A stretch of 64,000 nt of DNA from Bacteriovorax stolpii (GTDB lineage: Bacteria > Bdellovibrionota > Bacteriovoracia > Bacteriovoracales > Bacteriovoracaceae). Of this stretch, positions 62,520 through 64,000 are shown piece after piece. Every line of letters begins with the position of its first letter. Within the stretch, counting starts at the first letter, position 1. Both the position numbers and the translations under genes were made by a program. The notes under the pieces were generated by a model that saw only the letters and a list, made by a program, of their open reading frames with translations, did no database searches and had not been told where the DNA came from. The stretch is from the NCBI GenBank assembly GCA_945860895.1, contig CAMASK010000001.1, positions 1-64,000 of the forward strand, written 5' to 3'.

Positions 62520-64000
62520 ATGTCTTTTATCGATCTTGGACTAAAAGAGTCCTCTCTCAAAGCTATTCAGAAAATGGGTTATGAAACTCCGTCTGAAATT
62601 CAAGTTAATGCCATTCCAGCATTGATCAAAGGTGATATCGATTTTATCGGCCAAGCTCAAACTGGTTCAGGAAAAACGGCAGCTTTCGTTCTTCCACTTC
62701 TTGAAAAACTAGATTTCAAAAATCCTGCTCTTCAGGCTTTGATCCTTGCTCCTACACGTGAACTTGCAAACCAGATTCACGAAGAAATTCAAAAACTATC
62801 TTCATTTGAACCAATTCGTTCAATGTCTGTATATGGTGGTACTTCTACCGGTCTTCAAATCAAAGATTTTAAAGCTAAGAAGCCACAGATCGTTGTTGGT
62901 ACTCCTGGACGAGTGACTGATCTTATCGAGCGCGGAGTGCTTAAATTTGAACACACTAAATTTGTGATTTTAGATGAAGCTGATGAAATGCTTGATATGG
63001 GATTCTTTGATGATGTTACTGACATCATTGCCAAAATTCCTGAAAAGAAAATCTGGATGTTCTCTGCAACTATGCCGGGACCTATTGCAAGCTTAGTTGC
63101 TCGTGAATTCAATAATCCAGTTATTGTTAAAGTAACCAAGAAAGTTTTAACAGCTGATTCTGTTGATCAACAAGCTGTTGTCGTACGTCGTGAAAACGGT
63201 ATCGAAGCTCTTTGTCGTTATATGGATTTCTCTGATGGTATGTATGCCATCATTTTCACCAGAACTAAAATTGGCGCGAAAGAACTTACTGATGAATTGA
63301 ATGCTCGTGGATATCCAACTGATGCACTTCATGGAGACATGGATCAAGCCGCTCGTGATATGACGATGAGAAAATTCAAAGAAAAGAAAATTAACCTTCT
63401 GGTTTGTACTGATGTTGCTGCCCGTGGGATTGATGTAAACAATCTTACTCACGTTATTAACTTCGGTCTTCCACAAGATAACGAATCATACGTTCATCGT
63501 ATTGGTCGTACTGGTCGCGGTGGTTCGAAAGGGATTTCTCTTTCAATCATCGAGCCTTCTGAGCAGTCACGTGTTGGTCAGATTGAAAGACTTACGAAAG
63601 CACAAATTCAGCGCGTAGAGCTTCCAACTGTTAATCAAATTCGTGAGAAGATCCTTGAGAAATCAATGGTTCGCTTCACTGATCATGTGACAAATTTCAA
63701 AGCTGAAGAAGCTCAGCATTTTGATTCTTTCACGGCTAAATTCAACGATCTTAGTAAAGAAGATTTAATCAAAGGCATTTATGGTTTCATGTTTGAGAAC
63801 ACTCTCAAGCGTTACCAGAAAGCTCAAGAGATTGGTGTTGCTCCTCGTGGATCAGCTCCTCAAGGTGACAGAGGTGTTCGCGTATCTTCTGGTATGCAAA
63901 GATTTTTCATCAACCTTGGTACAATGGATGGAGTTAACTCAGGTGAACTTCTTAAATTTGTTGCTCAGGCCGCAGGAATTAATGGCCGTGATATTGGTCG
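62520..64000 (+). CDS. DEAD-box RNA helicase (3' end outside window)
   Basis: At least 493 residues are visible. The helicase motifs are intact: Q motif (GYETPSEIQ), motif I AQTGSGKT, PTRELANQ, TPGR, motif II DEAD, motif III SAT, ARGID and the HRIGRTGR motif VI. After the core (about residue 370), a helical region and the start of a DbpA-type RNA-binding domain (RFFINLGTMDGV) place it in the DeaD/CsdA-DbpA group. Such helicases remodel structured RNA in ribosome assembly and mRNA decay. AAAGGAG precedes the ATG. Confidence 0.93.
   Translation, partial: MSFIDLGLKESSLKAIQKMGYETPSEIQVNAIPALIKGDIDFIGQAQTGSGKTAAFVLPLLEKLDFKNPALQALILAPTRELANQIHEEIQKLSSFEPIRSMSVYGGTSTGLQIKDFKAKKPQIVVGTPGRVTDLIERGVLKFEHTKFVILDEADEMLDMGFFDDVTDIIAKIPEKKIWMFSATMPGPIASLVAREFNNPVIVKVTKKVLTADSVDQQAVVVRRENGIEALCRYMDFSDGMYAIIFTRTKIGAKELTDELNARGYPTDALHGDMDQAARDMTMRKFKEKKINLLVCTDVAARGIDVNNLTHVINFGLPQDNESYVHRIGRTGRGGSKGISLSIIEPSEQSRVGQIERLTKAQIQRVELPTVNQIREKILEKSMVRFTDHVTNFKAEEAQHFDSFTAKFNDLSKEDLIKGIYGFMFENTLKRYQKAQEIGVAPRGSAPQGDRGVRVSSGMQRFFINLGTMDGVNSGELLKFVAQAAGINGRDIG

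Noticed and set aside
1-64000. tRNA, rRNA or CRISPR elements
   Set aside because: I found no tRNA cloverleaf, rRNA segment or regularly spaced direct repeats when reading the intergenic regions.

Overview
This is an AT-rich chromosomal window from a Gram-negative, flagellated bacterium. It has lipid A and BAM genes, many lipoproteins with clear lipoboxes and a complete flagellar export cluster. The overall style suggests the Bdellovibrionota, most likely the Bacteriovoracales (Bacteriovorax/Peredibacter-type predators). Pointers are the gene order around flhA-flhF-flhG-fliA, the large lineage-specific lipoproteins and a secreted subtilase. That placement is inference from content; no rRNA gene lies in the window to settle it.

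Layout. Positions 1-2370 hold a partial lipoprotein gene (minus), a membrane protein and a DsbA-like thioredoxin lipoprotein. Positions 2539-14034 are one co-directional flagellar block: fliL-fliM-fliN-fliO-fliP-fliQ-fliR-flhB-flhA-flhF-flhG-fliA, closed by a terminator. All export-gate proteins look intact, but the FlhF GTPase motifs are degenerate and FlhG has lost its usual FlhF-activating N-terminal motif. Positions 14196-21032 hold a two-TM PAS/coiled-coil protein, an RluA-type pseudouridine synthase, a secreted Cys-rich protein, coaE-mazG (minus) and ybeY.

An IS3-family element (21039-22388) sits inside the loop of what was a bidirectional terminator between ybeY and a subtilisin-like protease gene. 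Positions 24000-30294 hold a beta-barrel protein and two long paralogous lipoproteins with EF-hand-like loops. Positions 30361-47495 form a long plus-strand housekeeping and envelope run: prfB (with its +1 frameshift), lysS, lolC/E-lolD, bamA, skp, lpxD, fabZ, lpxA, a GnnA-like oxidoreductase, lpxB, lpxK, a DUF3108 lipoprotein, a glycosyltransferase and rpsA. lpxA carries a single in-frame TAA in an otherwise intact reading frame.

Positions 47556-64000 are mixed: a vitamin K-dependent gamma-carboxylase homologue, a secreted protein with a Glu-rich N-terminus, an RlmK-like methyltransferase, clpS-clpA, a 33-residue Lys/Ala-rich histone-like peptide, an MFS transporter, a DUF502 protein, a dCMP deaminase, pepD, small membrane proteins, an outer-membrane barrel and a DEAD-box helicase that runs off the right edge.

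No tRNA, rRNA or CRISPR array was recognised, and no gene-free stretch exceeds about 260 bases.
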